Counted from the stretch's first letter, positions 23,395-33,132 are shown. The stretch is DNA of 50,102 nt from an uncultured SAR116 cluster alpha proteobacterium (GCA_902615325.1 CACMOJ010000011.1:1-50102), one strand, 5' to 3'. The notes: a model not told the origin generated them from the letters alone. Numbers and translations are program-made.

Positions 23395-23762
23395 TTTTTT
23401 TCTTTTGCAAATTTAAGAGCTAAAGAATTAATACAATATCTTAAGCCAGTTGGTTTTGGACCATCTGGAAATACGTGACCTAAGTGCGCTTTGCATTCAT
23501 TACAATGTACTTCAGTTCTTAACATTCCATGTGTTTCATCTTTTGTGGTATCCACTGCGCTTAAACTAATTGTATCAAAAAAAGATGGCCAACCACTATG
23601 AGATTCATACTTTGTATCACTTGAAAACAAGTCAGCGTCGCAACAGACACACTTATAAATACCTTCATCTTTGTTATATAGATATTCACCTGAAAAAGGT
23701 GGTTCTGTTCCATGTTGTTGTGTTACATAATATTGATCTTCAGATAATTTATTTTTGTTCAT
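23391..23762 (-). CDS. msrB: Peptide-methionine (R)-S-oxide reductase MsrB
   Basis: A 123-residue repair enzyme that reduces methionine-R-sulfoxide in proteins. Zinc ligands are Cys38/Cys41 (CVCC) and Cys87/Cys90 (CNEC). The catalytic residue is Cys110 in [19 protein letters not shown] and HLGHVFPDG complete the signature. The protein is short and has no signal peptide, so it is cytoplasmic. Its stop overlaps the start of the AroE-family gene. Confidence 0.97.
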   Translation of the reverse strand: MNKNKLSEDQYYVTQQHGTEPPFSGEYLYNKDEGIYKCVCCDADLFSSDTKYESHSGWPSFFDTISLSAVDTTKDETHGMLRTEVHCNECKAHLGHVFPDGPKPTGLRYCINSLALKFAKEKK

Positions 23763-23819
23763 AATTAATGCTTACAAAAAAAAACAAAAATTTACAATAT
23801 TTAGTTCTATAATTTAATT

Positions 23820-24425
23820 TTAAGAATTTAAAATTTTACTAACTTGGATAACCCTAATTAATGCAGTTATAAAACATAATGCTGAAAAAAACCAAGCTAT
23901 GTAATTTGCTACTTCATTAAAAATAAACATCAGAACAAATAAAACGATAGTTTCTGTACCTTCAATAAGTCCCACACTATAATAAAATGATTTTTTCGAA
24001 ATTTGATCAATTTGTATTTTGTTTTTCTCATAAATCCATGCTGTTGTTAAAAATGTCGAGCACGTCAAGATAAAAGATGTTAATAATAATGACATTGAAA
24101 GAAAATTTTTTTCGTCAAATAAAATAAAACCAAATGGTAATAAAGCATAAACAAAAAAATCAGAAATTATATCATAAACCCCCCCCAAATCTGATGGTTT
24201 AGTAAGTCTTGCCATAGTCCCATCTATGCCGTCTAGAATTCTATTAAATAAAAACAAAAATAATGCTGTATTTATCATTCCTAAAGATAAAAAAATAAAA
24301 CAGGAAAATCCTATTATTAAACCAAATAAAGTTATTTGATTTGGCGAAAGTTGGTGTTTTATTAATGTATATGAAATCTTTACTAAAATTGGTTTAAAAA
24401 ACTTATTAAATTCTGTATCTAACAT
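23820..24425 (-). CDS. CDP-alcohol phosphatidyltransferase family membrane protein
   Basis: A 201-residue membrane enzyme with about six hydrophobic segments. The full family motif is present: Asp65, Asp68-Gly69, Ala72-Arg73, Gly81, Asp85 and Asp89 (ILDGIDGTMARL, GGVYDIISD). Members transfer a phosphatidyl or phospho group from a CDP-activated donor to an alcohol in phospholipid synthesis. The acceptor (glycerol phosphate, serine, inositol or other) cannot be read from the sequence. It follows the LysM protein gene with 6 bases between them, so the two are probably one transcript concerned with the envelope. Confidence 0.88.
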   Translation of the reverse strand: MLDTEFNKFFKPILVKISYTLIKHQLSPNQITLFGLIIGFSCFIFLSLGMINTALFLFLFNRILDGIDGTMARLTKPSDLGGVYDIISDFFVYALLPFGFILFDEKNFLSMSLLLTSFILTCSTFLTTAWIYEKNKIQIDQISKKSFYYSVGLIEGTETIVLFVLMFIFNEVANYIAWFFSALCFITALIRVIQVSKILNS

Positions 24426-24431
24426 TAATTA

Positions 24432-25505
24432 TTAAGGTAATATAAATAGTTGTTTTGGGTAAATTAGATCCGGATTATTTATTTTATCTTTATTAAGCTT
24501 AATTATATCCAAATATTTTTGTCCTCCACCAAGTCTTTGATAAGCAATTTTCCACAATGCATCACCTTTTTGAACAACTAATAAAGTCTTATTTCCTGCA
24601 TTTTTAAGAACTTCTCCAAATATATTAACTTCATCTTTTGCAATAATTTTTCCTTCTTTGTTAATAAGATTGACAATTAAAACTTGTTTACCTGATATTA
24701 GTGAGTTTGGTAATACTATATTCCATGCATTATCTAAAATTGAACCCCTAAAAACTTTACCTCCTAATATTCTTGCTTCAACTTTTAAGCCTTTTATAGA
24801 ATATCCCGAAATCTCTAATTGATTTAATTCTAAATCATTTGTTAGTGATAGAATTGAAATTTCAGGAGTTAAATTATTAATAGAATTTTGGGAAATTATT
24901 TTTAATTTTTTTCTTTTTTTATTTAATTTAGGAGATTGTATTATTTTCGTAGCTTTAATACCGTCTGTATCAATAATAGCAACAATTGGAACTGTTTTTT
25001 TGTTTTGATCAATTTTAATAGCTATAGCATCGTCTGATATAATAATTTTTTTGTCGGATGATATGATTTTAAAAGCTAAAATATGATCGCCTATATTTAA
25101 CGGATTTTCGGTCACTATTACAAACTCTCCAATATTGTCAGATAAAGTTTTTGCAATAATTTTTCCATTTGAAATTACATTTAATTCAGAATTTGGTAGA
25201 GTTTTGCCCGCTATAAGTACGTCACCTTCGGGATTAACACGAATTGTTTGAAGATTCAAAATTTTTTCACTTTTTATTTTTTCTAATTTTTCATTTTCTT
25301 TAATAATTGGTTTTGCTTCCTTAATCTTATCCACAACGGGTATGCTTATCTTTTTCTCTTCAATATTTAAAGGTTGATAGATATTATAAATGAGAGCTCC
25401 GACAGCTAGAAAAGTACCTAATGATAATAAATATGCTATTTTAGACAAAATTTTTATCTTTCTATTTAATAAAAATAACTTTACCTTAGTATATATTGAA
25501 ATCAA
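24432..25505 (-). CDS. Membrane-anchored LysM-domain envelope protein
   Basis: A 357-residue protein with a single membrane segment near residues 22-42 and a large periplasmic part. Two Ig-like beta regions are suggested (NPEGDVLIAGKTLPNSEL at about 90-160, and LELNQLEISGYSIKG at about 225-300). A C-terminal LysM domain follows (VVQKGDALWKIAYQRLGGGQKYLDIIKLN), which binds peptidoglycan. This order matches alphaproteobacterial LysM proteins of unknown specific role. The TTG at 25505 is only 11 bases from the divergent LOG start. A second TTG at 25448, giving MSKIAYLL, is possible. Confidence 0.8.
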   Translation of the reverse strand: MISIYTKVKLFLLNRKIKILSKIAYLLSLGTFLAVGALIYNIYQPLNIEEKKISIPVVDKIKEAKPIIKENEKLEKIKSEKILNLQTIRVNPEGDVLIAGKTLPNSELNVISNGKIIAKTLSDNIGEFVIVTENPLNIGDHILAFKIISSDKKIIISDDAIAIKIDQNKKTVPIVAIIDTDGIKATKIIQSPKLNKKRKKLKIISQNSINNLTPEISILSLTNDLELNQLEISGYSIKGLKVEARILGGKVFRGSILDNAWNIVLPNSLISGKQVLIVNLINKEGKIIAKDEVNIFGEVLKNAGNKTLLVVQKGDALWKIAYQRLGGGQKYLDIIKLNKDKINNPDLIYPKQLFILP

Positions 25506-25516
25506 AGATTTAAAAA

Positions 25517-26062
25517 ATGTTAAAAAAAAATATTTGTGTATTTTGTGGGGCCTCCTCTGGTGCAGACCCTGATCATGAACGTATCGCAGAAAAAATTGGC
25601 GAAATAATTGGCCAATATAATTTTAACTTAGTTTACGGAGCAGGCAGTACGGGATTGATGGGGGCTTGCGCTAAATCTGCAAAAAAAAATGGTTCAAAAG
25701 TTTTCGGTATTATGCCAAGATTTCTTGGTAAAATTGAAGAGCCATTAGAAAAAATCGATTTAACTTTTACAAAAACTATGAGAACAAGAAAAGCTATGAT
25801 GTATAAAAAAGCATCTCTTTTTTTAATATTGCCTGGTGGCATAGGCACATTAGATGAATGTGTCGAAGTATTAACATTAATTCAGTTGAAACAAATTGAA
25901 GAAAAAAAAATTGTAATATTTAATTACAAAAATTATTGGGACTTGTTAATTAAACTTCTCAAAAAGATGAAAAAAGAAAAATTTATGAATGATAATTTTT
26001 ATTCAGATTTAATTGAATTAAATGATTTCAGCAAATTAAAAACTTTGTTAAAAAGTTTTTGA
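25517..26062 (+). CDS. LOG family protein (cytokinin-riboside 5'-monophosphate phosphoribohydrolase type)
   Basis: A 181-residue Rossmann-like LOG protein. It has the N-terminal CVFCGASSG, the loop YGAGSTGLMG, MRTRKAMM and the diagnostic PGGIGTLDE (GGxGTxxE) motif. Family members hydrolyse nucleoside 5'-monophosphates, releasing the base and ribose 5-phosphate. In bacteria the physiological role is often purine nucleotide metabolism rather than hormone production. It is divergent from the LysM gene with almost no spacer. Confidence 0.92.
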   Translation: MLKKNICVFCGASSGADPDHERIAEKIGEIIGQYNFNLVYGAGSTGLMGACAKSAKKNGSKVFGIMPRFLGKIEEPLEKIDLTFTKTMRTRKAMMYKKASLFLILPGGIGTLDECVEVLTLIQLKQIEEKKIVIFNYKNYWDLLIKLLKKMKKEKFMNDNFYSDLIELNDFSKLKTLLKSF

Positions 26063-26119
26063 AAATTTTTTTTAATAGTCTATACCTTAATTTATAATTA
26101 CAAATTGTAAGGGATGAAT

Positions 26120-27484
26120 ATGCTTGATTTATTAAATATTGCCAAAACAGAAGCTGATGGTAATGACCTTTTAAAATTAATATCTTCGTTATATAAGTCA
26201 TCTGATATAAGACCAAAAGGATATCCAAATGCTATAGTTTGGGAAGGTGGAAACTTTGATAAAAAAATTGACCCAATAGCACATTCATTAACTGATGCTT
26301 ATGCTCTTTTAGGTACAATTGCAGCAATTGATATTTTAAATTTACCATTTTATGCAGTTCCAATGTGGTCTCAAATTAGACATGACAAAAATTTAGAGCC
26401 CTTGAGTTGGTTTGGAAATATGCCTATGACATCAATAAAATGGTCTACTGCAGGTGATGCTTATGTCAATGATAAAAATGGATCTAGAGTAGTTGTGATG
26501 GGAAAGTCTGGGAATGCTCCTTTAAGAACACAAGCTGGAGTATACTGTAATGTTAGACCATATGGCCCAATAACCGTTGTAAGATGTATGCCTTGTCTAC
26601 CATACTCTCAAAATAAACAAAAGTTTGAAGTTAGCAAAGATACAGGCATTATACATTCTGAAATGAATACACCTGGAATACAAATGGCTTATGCAGGTAG
26701 GCTTTTTTTAAAAATGATTAGTGAAACTGGTAAACTTGGTAGAATTGCCTTTAAACCAACTCAGGCAATGGAAGATGGTATCAATGCTGGGATAATAACT
26801 TGGTTGCTTGAAGGTACAAAATTTAAAATAGGTAGAAAATGGGCAGTTAACGCTTACGAAGAGCATAAAGAGAGTATTAATAAAATTATAAATTTACTTC
26901 CTAAAGATTTTAAATTAGGTATGGAAAATTGGACTGGACAAATTGAACAACACATATCTGATACAAATTATGGTCTCTTGGTTTGGGATTTGATCGAAAA
27001 GAAAGAATGTGTAGTTTTAGCGACTGACTTAGACGGAGATAGACTAACTGACCTTCTCGCAGATATATCGGATCCATTAAGACGATTTGGTGATATCATT
27101 CTAAATCATATTAATCATAATAAAAAAATGAATACGTTATGGAATGAATTAGGTTACACAACTGGTAATGGAAGAGACATGACTTCCGTGATGCACAGAA
27201 TGGATGGTCCACCAATTCATGAACAAACACTAGGCTCAGCTGATGCAATGTTACTGCGATTATTAGATGGAGATGAAAGTATGGGAGGAACAAAGCAACC
27301 CTATGACCCAAGAATTCATTTTGTTTTAATAAGAGATGCATATTTAGATGCAAATCCCAACAACCAAGAACTTAAAGAATGGTTCGATATAACTTTAAAA
27401 AAGTTTGATGATATTTATGGTGATACGAGACCAGGTTTTATTGAAGGTTATAAATTACTAAAAGAAAATATCACTCCTTGGTAG
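26120..27484 (+). CDS. Conserved-looking protein of unknown function, 454 residues
   Basis: I do not recognise this protein. It is soluble, with no signal peptide or clear membrane segment. Motif-like stretches are WEGGNF (41-46), RTQAGVYCNVRPYGP (136-150), two close cysteines in VRCMPCLPY (Cys156, Cys159), ATDLDGDRLTDLL (301-313) and TGNGRDMTSVMHRMDGPP near residues 348-365, followed by HEQTLGSADAMLLRLLDGDESMGG. The composition (many Trp, Gly and Asp in ordered blocks) suggests an enzyme. AAGGG lies 6 bases before the ATG at 26120; an ATG at 26114 is too close to it. Its stop lies one base from the stop of the convergent aminotransferase. Confidence 0.85.
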   Translation: MLDLLNIAKTEADGNDLLKLISSLYKSSDIRPKGYPNAIVWEGGNFDKKIDPIAHSLTDAYALLGTIAAIDILNLPFYAVPMWSQIRHDKNLEPLSWFGNMPMTSIKWSTAGDAYVNDKNGSRVVVMGKSGNAPLRTQAGVYCNVRPYGPITVVRCMPCLPYSQNKQKFEVSKDTGIIHSEMNTPGIQMAYAGRLFLKMISETGKLGRIAFKPTQAMEDGINAGIITWLLEGTKFKIGRKWAVNAYEEHKESINKIINLLPKDFKLGMENWTGQIEQHISDTNYGLLVWDLIEKKECVVLATDLDGDRLTDLLADISDPLRRFGDIILNHINHNKKMNTLWNELGYTTGNGRDMTSVMHRMDGPPIHEQTLGSADAMLLRLLDGDESMGGTKQPYDPRIHFVLIRDAYLDANPNNQELKEWFDITLKKFDDIYGDTRPGFIEGYKLLKENITPW

Positions 27485-27485
27485 T

Positions 27486-28652
27486 TTAATTAAACTCTTC
27501 TTCTAATCTATTTAAAATATTTTCAAGAAATTTAACATCTGCAGCAAAACAAAGACGTAAAAAGTTATCTCCAGTTTTCCCAAATGCAACTCCTGGAGCT
27601 AAACCAACTTGAGTTTTTTTAATAAGATTTTTACAAAAACTAATAGAATCTCTTGCATCATTTGCTTTGAAGAAAAGATAAAAAGCTGACTCTGGTTTAT
27701 TTATTTTTAATTTAGTCCAATGTTTCATTTTGTTATAAACAAAATCTCTAGAAACATGAAGGTTCTTCATAACTTCTTTAACTAAAAACTCATGATTTTT
27801 TAATGCCTCTATAAAACCCTTTTGTATAAATTCAGGTACTCCTGTTGTAGATATCTGAATCAATTTCGCTATATGCTCACCTAAATATTCAGGATGTGTA
27901 ATCCAACCTACTCTCCATCCTGTCATATTGAAACTTTTAGAAGATGAATTTATAACTAATAATTTATCCTCGGGTTCACTTAAAGATAAAAAACTTGATG
28001 ATGCATTACCTTGGTAGACAATTCTATGATAAACTTCATCAGCTAATAACCAACAATTTTTCTCTCTTACGTGATCTAAAATAATTTGTTGTTCACTTGA
28101 ATTAAGCATCCACCCTGTTGGATTGTTAGGACTATTAATAAAAACTAATTTTGTTTTATTAGTAATCGCATTTAAAAGTTTATTTAAATCTAAAGTCCAT
28201 GTTTTATCAAAATCTAAACTAACTTCATTTATTACAGCTTCTCTTAGAACTACAGATGATCTAATATTTGGCCAAACTGGACCAACTATTACAACTTCAT
28301 CACCCTTTTCAAGAACAATTTCACAACAAATTTTAATGCCAAGCATACCACCATTTACTATAGAATGTTGAAAGGGTGATGTCTTAACATCAAACATTTG
28401 ATTCATATATTTGGATATTTCTTCTCTTACCTCAGGAATTCCATTTTGATAAGTATAGAATGTTTCACCAGCTTTAAGTGCATTAATTGTTTTATTGTAA
28501 ATTAACTTGTCTGTTGAGATATTACCTTCTCCAAACCAAGCTGGATATACTTCTTTCCCAGTTTCTTTTGTAAAATTTCTACCATAGTTTGCAACTTCCA
28601 TAATTGGAGTTTCTTTAATTTGAAAAATATTTTTATTTATAGAGTTAATCAT
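27486..28652 (-). CDS. PLP-dependent class I/II aminotransferase
   Basis: A 388-residue fold-type I aminotransferase. It shows YTYQNGIPEVREEI, INSPNNPTGW (Asn177 region), LADEVYHRIVY with the PLP aspartate, Schiff-base Lys239 in NSSSKSFNMTGWRVGW, and LRLCFA near the C-terminus for the substrate-binding arginine. It differs from the aminotransferase at 14551 in the active-site surroundings, so they are not recent duplicates. The start lies one base after the alaS stop (TAA-T-ATG), indicating co-translation with recA-alaS. Substrate unknown. Confidence 0.88.
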   Translation of the reverse strand: MINSINKNIFQIKETPIMEVANYGRNFTKETGKEVYPAWFGEGNISTDKLIYNKTINALKAGETFYTYQNGIPEVREEISKYMNQMFDVKTSPFQHSIVNGGMLGIKICCEIVLEKGDEVVIVGPVWPNIRSSVVLREAVINEVSLDFDKTWTLDLNKLLNAITNKTKLVFINSPNNPTGWMLNSSEQQIILDHVREKNCWLLADEVYHRIVYQGNASSSFLSLSEPEDKLLVINSSSKSFNMTGWRVGWITHPEYLGEHIAKLIQISTTGVPEFIQKGFIEALKNHEFLVKEVMKNLHVSRDFVYNKMKHWTKLKINKPESAFYLFFKANDARDSISFCKNLIKKTQVGLAPGVAFGKTGDNFLRLCFAADVKFLENILNRLEEEFN

Positions 28653-28653
28653 A

Positions 28654-31296
28654 TTATTTATTAATTAAATATTTTTTTAATAAATTGATTGCGTTTTGTA
28701 CACCTTTCACATTTTGTCCACCAGACTGAGCCATATCTGGCCTTCCTCCTCCTGGCTTGCCATCAACTTTAGTTGAAATTAAATTAACTAATTCTACTGC
28801 ATTTAATTTATTTGTTATTTCTTTCCTTATATTTACAACACAAGAAACCTTTTCATTAATTGTTGAAACTATACAAACAACATCTAACTTATTTTTTTTT
28901 AACATTTTTTCGGCATAAGATCTCAATTCTTTAGGTTGTAATTCTTCACTGACAACTGAAAGAAATTTAAAACCATTTATCATCTCTGAGTTCATAAGAA
29001 AGTCATTTTCATCAGACTTTACCTCTTTTTTTATTTTTTTTAATTTGGTATTTTCTTCTATTAATTTATCAATTTTTTTTATTATATTTGATGAATTTAT
29101 ATTTAATTTTGATGTGATTGTATTAATAATTTCATTTTTATCCTCATAATACAACATTGCACTTTTTCTTGTAACAGCTTCAATTCTCCTCACACCAGAT
29201 GCTACTCCACTTTCTCCAATAATTTTGAATCTAATAGCTTCACCAACTGATTGTAAATGAGTACCACCACATAATTCGACTGACCATGCTATTCTTTTTT
29301 TTGTTATTGATTTTCCCATAGAAACAACCCTTACTTCATCACCATATTTTTCACCAAAAAGAGCTATTGCACCTTTTTCCATTGCTGATCTTTGATCCAT
29401 AATTTCAGTATTTACTTTGTCATTTTGATATATTTTTTGATTAACAACATCTTCTATCTTTTTTAAAACATTTGATTGAATTGAATGATTTAAATTAAAA
29501 TCAAATCTTAATTTTTCATTACTAACTAATGATCCTTTTTGCCTTACATTTGTACCAAACTCCTCTCTAAGTGCTTCATGAAGAAGATGTGTAGAGGTAT
29601 GATGTGAAGAAATTTCTTTTCTGTTTTCTGTATCTACTTCTAAATTAAATACGTCATCTTTATTTATATAGCCCTTTATGACACTCACTTTATGTAAAAA
29701 CATAATTTTATCTGCTACATTAATTTTTTTACAATCTAAAACTTTTATTTTTGCATTTTTAGAATTAATATGACCAACATCCCCTTTCTGACCACCACTT
29801 TCAGCATAAAATACAGTAGTGTCAAAAATCATGTCTCCTTTTTCACCTTCTTTTAATCCATTAGATATTTTATTATTTATTATGATACTCAAGCATTTTG
29901 CTTCACATTTTAAGTTGTCATAACCAATAAATTTCGTTGATGAGTAATCATTTAAAATCTTCATTATCTCTGAACTTATTTCATTGTCTCCTGATCCAGT
30001 CCATGCTGCTCTTGCTCTACTTTTTTGTTTTTTCATTTCTATTTCAAAGTTTTTTTCATCCACTTTCCATCCATGACCTTTTAAAACATCTTGAGTTAAA
30101 TCTAATGGAAAACCATATGTGTCATATAATTCAAAAGCTTTTTTCCCTGAAAAAATTTTTGTATTATTATTTTGTAAAATCTCATTATTTAGTATTTCTA
30201 AACCTCTATCTAAAGTTTCTCTAAATTTTAGTTCTTCATTAAGAATAATGTTTTTAACAAAATCTTTATTTTCATATAATTCGGGATATGCAGACCCCAT
30301 TTCATCTACAAGGTAATCAGATAATTCATTCATAAATGGTTTTTGGTAACCTAAAATATTTGAATGTCTGATAGCTCTTCTTAAAATTCTTCTTAGCACA
30401 TAACCTCTTCCATCATTGCTAGGAAGCACTCCTTCAGAAATTAAAAATACACTTGATCTTATATGATCTGCTATTACTCTATGTGAAGCAGAGTTATTTA
30501 TTGTAACTTTTGACTTTGTAACTTCGGATGATGCTCTAATTAAGTTTTTAAATAAGTCTGTTTCATAGTTATCATGTGTACCTTGCAGTAAGGCTGATAT
30601 TCTCTCTAACCCCATCCCTGTATCAATGCTAGGTTTTGGTAAATTTACTCTTGTCTTAGCATCAATTTGCTCATATTGCATAAAAACAAGATTCCAGATT
30701 TCTATAAACCTATCTCCATCCTCATCTTTTGAACCAGGTGGACCACCTTTTACACTTTCACCATGATCAAAGAAAATTTCTGAGCATGGACCACATGGTC
30801 CAGTATCACCCATACTCCAAAAATTATCACTTGTTTTAATTTTAATGATTTTACTGTCGTCAAGATTACCAATTTTTTTCCATAGATGCTCAGCTTCTTC
30901 ATCTTCATGAAATATAGTCACTAATAATTTATTTTCAGGAATTTGAAATACTTTAGTAAGTAAATCCCATGATTGATGTATTGCTTTTTCCTTAAAATAA
31001 TCCCCAAATGAAAAGTTTCCTAGCATTTCAAAAAATGTATGGTGACGTGCCGTATGACCTACATTCTCTAAATCATTATGCTTTCCACCCGCTCTTAGAC
31101 ATTTTTGAGAAGTGACAGCTTTATCATATTCTCTTTTTTCAACTCCTGTAAAAATATTTTTAAATTGGACCATACCTGAATTTGTGAATAAAAGAGTTGG
31201 ATCGTTATCAGGTACTAAATTACTAGATTTAATTTCCTTATGACTATTTTTCTTAAAATACTGTATAAAAGTATTTCTTATTTCTGAAAGATTCAT
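28654..31296 (-). CDS. alaS: Alanyl-tRNA synthetase
   Basis: An 880-residue class II synthetase that charges tRNA-Ala. The catalytic core begins NLSEIRNTFIQYF and includes FTNSGMVQFKNIFTG, the motif-2 region, and GMGLERISALLQG. The editing domain has the zinc-type HHTSTHLLH and CGGTHLQSVGE motifs. The C-terminal DHHA1-like segment ends near GGGRPDMAQSGGQ. An in-frame ATG at 31305 is an alternative; the one at 31296 fits the family N-terminus and has AAGAA upstream. It lies downstream of recA, a common alphaproteobacterial pairing. Confidence 0.97.
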   Translation of the reverse strand: MNLSEIRNTFIQYFKKNSHKEIKSSNLVPDNDPTLLFTNSGMVQFKNIFTGVEKREYDKAVTSQKCLRAGGKHNDLENVGHTARHHTFFEMLGNFSFGDYFKEKAIHQSWDLLTKVFQIPENKLLVTIFHEDEEAEHLWKKIGNLDDSKIIKIKTSDNFWSMGDTGPCGPCSEIFFDHGESVKGGPPGSKDEDGDRFIEIWNLVFMQYEQIDAKTRVNLPKPSIDTGMGLERISALLQGTHDNYETDLFKNLIRASSEVTKSKVTINNSASHRVIADHIRSSVFLISEGVLPSNDGRGYVLRRILRRAIRHSNILGYQKPFMNELSDYLVDEMGSAYPELYENKDFVKNIILNEELKFRETLDRGLEILNNEILQNNNTKIFSGKKAFELYDTYGFPLDLTQDVLKGHGWKVDEKNFEIEMKKQKSRARAAWTGSGDNEISSEIMKILNDYSSTKFIGYDNLKCEAKCLSIIINNKISNGLKEGEKGDMIFDTTVFYAESGGQKGDVGHINSKNAKIKVLDCKKINVADKIMFLHKVSVIKGYINKDDVFNLEVDTENRKEISSHHTSTHLLHEALREEFGTNVRQKGSLVSNEKLRFDFNLNHSIQSNVLKKIEDVVNQKIYQNDKVNTEIMDQRSAMEKGAIALFGEKYGDEVRVVSMGKSITKKRIAWSVELCGGTHLQSVGEAIRFKIIGESGVASGVRRIEAVTRKSAMLYYEDKNEIINTITSKLNINSSNIIKKIDKLIEENTKLKKIKKEVKSDENDFLMNSEMINGFKFLSVVSEELQPKELRSYAEKMLKKNKLDVVCIVSTINEKVSCVVNIRKEITNKLNAVELVNLISTKVDGKPGGGRPDMAQSGGQNVKGVQNAINLLKKYLINK

Positions 31297-31373
31297 ATTC
31301 TTCATAACAAAACCAATTAAAAAATATATTTAATTATTTTGTTAATATTAAAGCAAGTTTAAATAATAAAAAA

Positions 31374-32447
31374 TTACTCTTCTATATTTTTTTCATCAGA
31401 AACGTCTGGATTCATCATAATATCATCAACTAATCCAGAATTACTTCTAATTTTATTTTCTATTTCCAATGCAGTATCTGGATTCTCTTTTAAATATTTT
31501 TTTGCATTTTCCTTACCTTGACCAATTCTTTGATCATTGTAAGAGAACCATGCACCAGCCTTATCAATAATATCTGCTGCGACACCTAAATCTATAAGTT
31601 CTCCATGTTTTGAAATTCCCTCCCCGTACATAATATCGAATTCTACAGTTCTAAAAGGAGGTGCAACTTTATTTTTAACAACTTTAACTCTTGTTTGATT
31701 TCCAACTATGTCATCCTTATCTTTTATGGCTCCAATTCTTCTTATATCGAGTCTTACAGATGAATAAAATTTTAGAGCATTTCCACCTGCCGTAGTTTCA
31801 GGACTTCCAAACATAACACCAATCTTTAACCTGATTTGATTTATGAATATAACTAGACAATTAGATTTAGATATTGATGAAGTAAGTTTTCGTAATGCTT
31901 GACTCATTAATCGAGCTTGGAGTCCAACATGAGTATCACCCATGTCTCCTTCTAATTCAGCTCGTGGCACTAAAGCAGCAACTGAGTCTATAACCATTAC
32001 TGATATAGCACCTGATCTAACTAATGTATCAGCAATCTCTAATGCTTGTTCACCAGCATCAGGTTGTGAAATAAGTAGTTCATCAATATTCACACCCAAT
32101 TTTTTAGCATAAACAGGATCTAAGGCATGTTCTGCATCTACGAAAGCACAGGAACCACCTTGCTTTTGTGCTTCAGCAATGGCGTGAAGAGCTAAGGTTG
32201 TCTTACCAGAACTTTCTGGACCATAAATTTCAATTATTCTACCTTTTGGAAAACCACCTATACCAAGGGCAATATCTAACCCAAGTGATCCTGTGGAAAT
32301 TGATTGAATATCAATATTCTGATCATTTTCTCCTAATTTCATTACAGAACCTTTGCCAAAGTTCTTTTCAATTTGTGAAATCGCACCTTCTAGTGCTAAA
32401 TTTTTATTCTCATTATCCATGGAAAAATCAAGTACCTCAGCATTCAT
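31374..32447 (-). CDS. recA: Recombinase RecA
   Basis: A 357-residue RecA, the ATP-dependent strand-exchange protein and SOS co-protease. Walker A GPESSGKT is at 76-83. [19 protein letters not shown] and [34 protein letters not shown] (split here for brevity as two core blocks) are intact. The C-terminus is acidic, as is usual. GGAG lies before the ATG. A consensus promoter and an SOS box sit just upstream, so expression is DNA-damage inducible. Confidence 0.98.
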   Translation of the reverse strand: MNAEVLDFSMDNENKNLALEGAISQIEKNFGKGSVMKLGENDQNIDIQSISTGSLGLDIALGIGGFPKGRIIEIYGPESSGKTTLALHAIAEAQKQGGSCAFVDAEHALDPVYAKKLGVNIDELLISQPDAGEQALEIADTLVRSGAISVMVIDSVAALVPRAELEGDMGDTHVGLQARLMSQALRKLTSSISKSNCLVIFINQIRLKIGVMFGSPETTAGGNALKFYSSVRLDIRRIGAIKDKDDIVGNQTRVKVVKNKVAPPFRTVEFDIMYGEGISKHGELIDLGVAADIIDKAGAWFSYNDQRIGQGKENAKKYLKENPDTALEIENKIRSNSGLVDDIMMNPDVSDEKNIEE

Positions 32448-32476
32448 TTTTATACTCCTAAAAAATTTATAAGAAT

Positions 32477-32505
32477 ATAATATTCATGTTTTGTTCTTAT
32501 GTCAA
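32477..32505 (-). promoter_or_regulatory. Sigma-70 promoter of recA
   Basis: On the minus strand a perfect -35 box TTGACA (32500-32505) is followed after exactly 17 bases by -10 TATTAT (32477-32482). The predicted start point near 32470 leaves a leader of about 22 bases carrying AGGAG before recA. A lone GAAC half-site (32493-32496) lies in the spacer. Confidence 0.85.
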
Positions 32506-32510
32506 CAAAT

Positions 32511-32525
32511 GTTCACATTTTGTTC
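32511..32525. promoter_or_regulatory. LexA (SOS) box of alphaproteobacterial type
   Basis: GTTC-ACATTTT-GTTC is an exact GTTC-N7-GTTC direct repeat, the LexA operator known from alphaproteobacteria. It ends 5 bases upstream of the recA -35 box and begins 3 bases from the dksA stop codon. LexA here would block polymerase at recA until RecA filaments trigger its cleavage. Confidence 0.85.
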
Positions 32526-32527
32526 TT

Positions 32528-33007
32528 TTAATCGTCTTTATGTATTCTTTCCATTTTTTCATGCCTTTCTTGAGCATCCAAGCATAAAGATGCTATTGGC
32601 CTTGCGATTAATCTTTTAATACCAATAGGCTCATCTGTTTCTTCACAGTAACCGTATGTACCTAAATCAATTCTTCTCAAAGCAGAATCGATTTTACTAA
32701 TTAATTTTCTTTCTCTATCTCTTGTGCGTAATTGAATAGCAGCATTACTTTCAACTTGAGCTCTATCAGCAATATCAGGTCTCTGCAATCCATCTTCAGA
32801 GAGATCATCTTTAGTATCTGAAGCCTCATTTAATAATTCTTTTTTCCATATTAATAGTTTTTGTCTAAAAAACTCTAAATGATTTTCATTCATATACTCT
32901 TCAATATCTGTAGGTACATAATTTTCAGGTAGTACAATTCTAGATCCTTGAATACCAGACTTATTTGAAGATTCATTATTTATTTTATTTTTATCTATAG
33001 AATTCAT
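32528..33007 (-). CDS. dksA: RNA polymerase-binding transcription factor DksA
   Basis: A 159-residue DksA, which binds the RNA polymerase secondary channel and cooperates with ppGpp. The coiled-coil carries the tip DIADRAQ, where the acidic residues act. The globular end reads GYCEETDEPIGIKRLIARPIASLCLDAQERHE. Only two of the four zinc-finger cysteines remain (C-x2-T ... C-x2-A). That pattern is usual in alphaproteobacterial and DksA2-type proteins, which fold without a full zinc site. AAGGTG precedes the ATG by about 8 bases. Confidence 0.93.
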   Translation of the reverse strand: MNSIDKNKINNESSNKSGIQGSRIVLPENYVPTDIEEYMNENHLEFFRQKLLIWKKELLNEASDTKDDLSEDGLQRPDIADRAQVESNAAIQLRTRDRERKLISKIDSALRRIDLGTYGYCEETDEPIGIKRLIARPIASLCLDAQERHEKMERIHKDD

Positions 33008-33132
33008 TTAAAAACACCTTATATAAATTGTATGTAGGCTTATAATGAAACCTATAAAAGTTCAACATATTTTTTTAAAAAAATTAATTATACACAGAGA
33101 TGCCAAATAAATAATCAACAAAGATAACTTTA

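Noticed and set aside
26990-27070. DLDGDR in the unknown 454-aa protein, resembling the metal loop of phosphohexomutases.
   Set aside because: No phosphoserine loop or other mutase motif is present and the order does not fit, so the match is taken as chance.
32528-33007. Loss of two zinc-finger cysteines in DksA as a sign of gene damage.
   Set aside because: The C-x2-T / C-x2-A pattern is normal for alphaproteobacterial and DksA2-type proteins.
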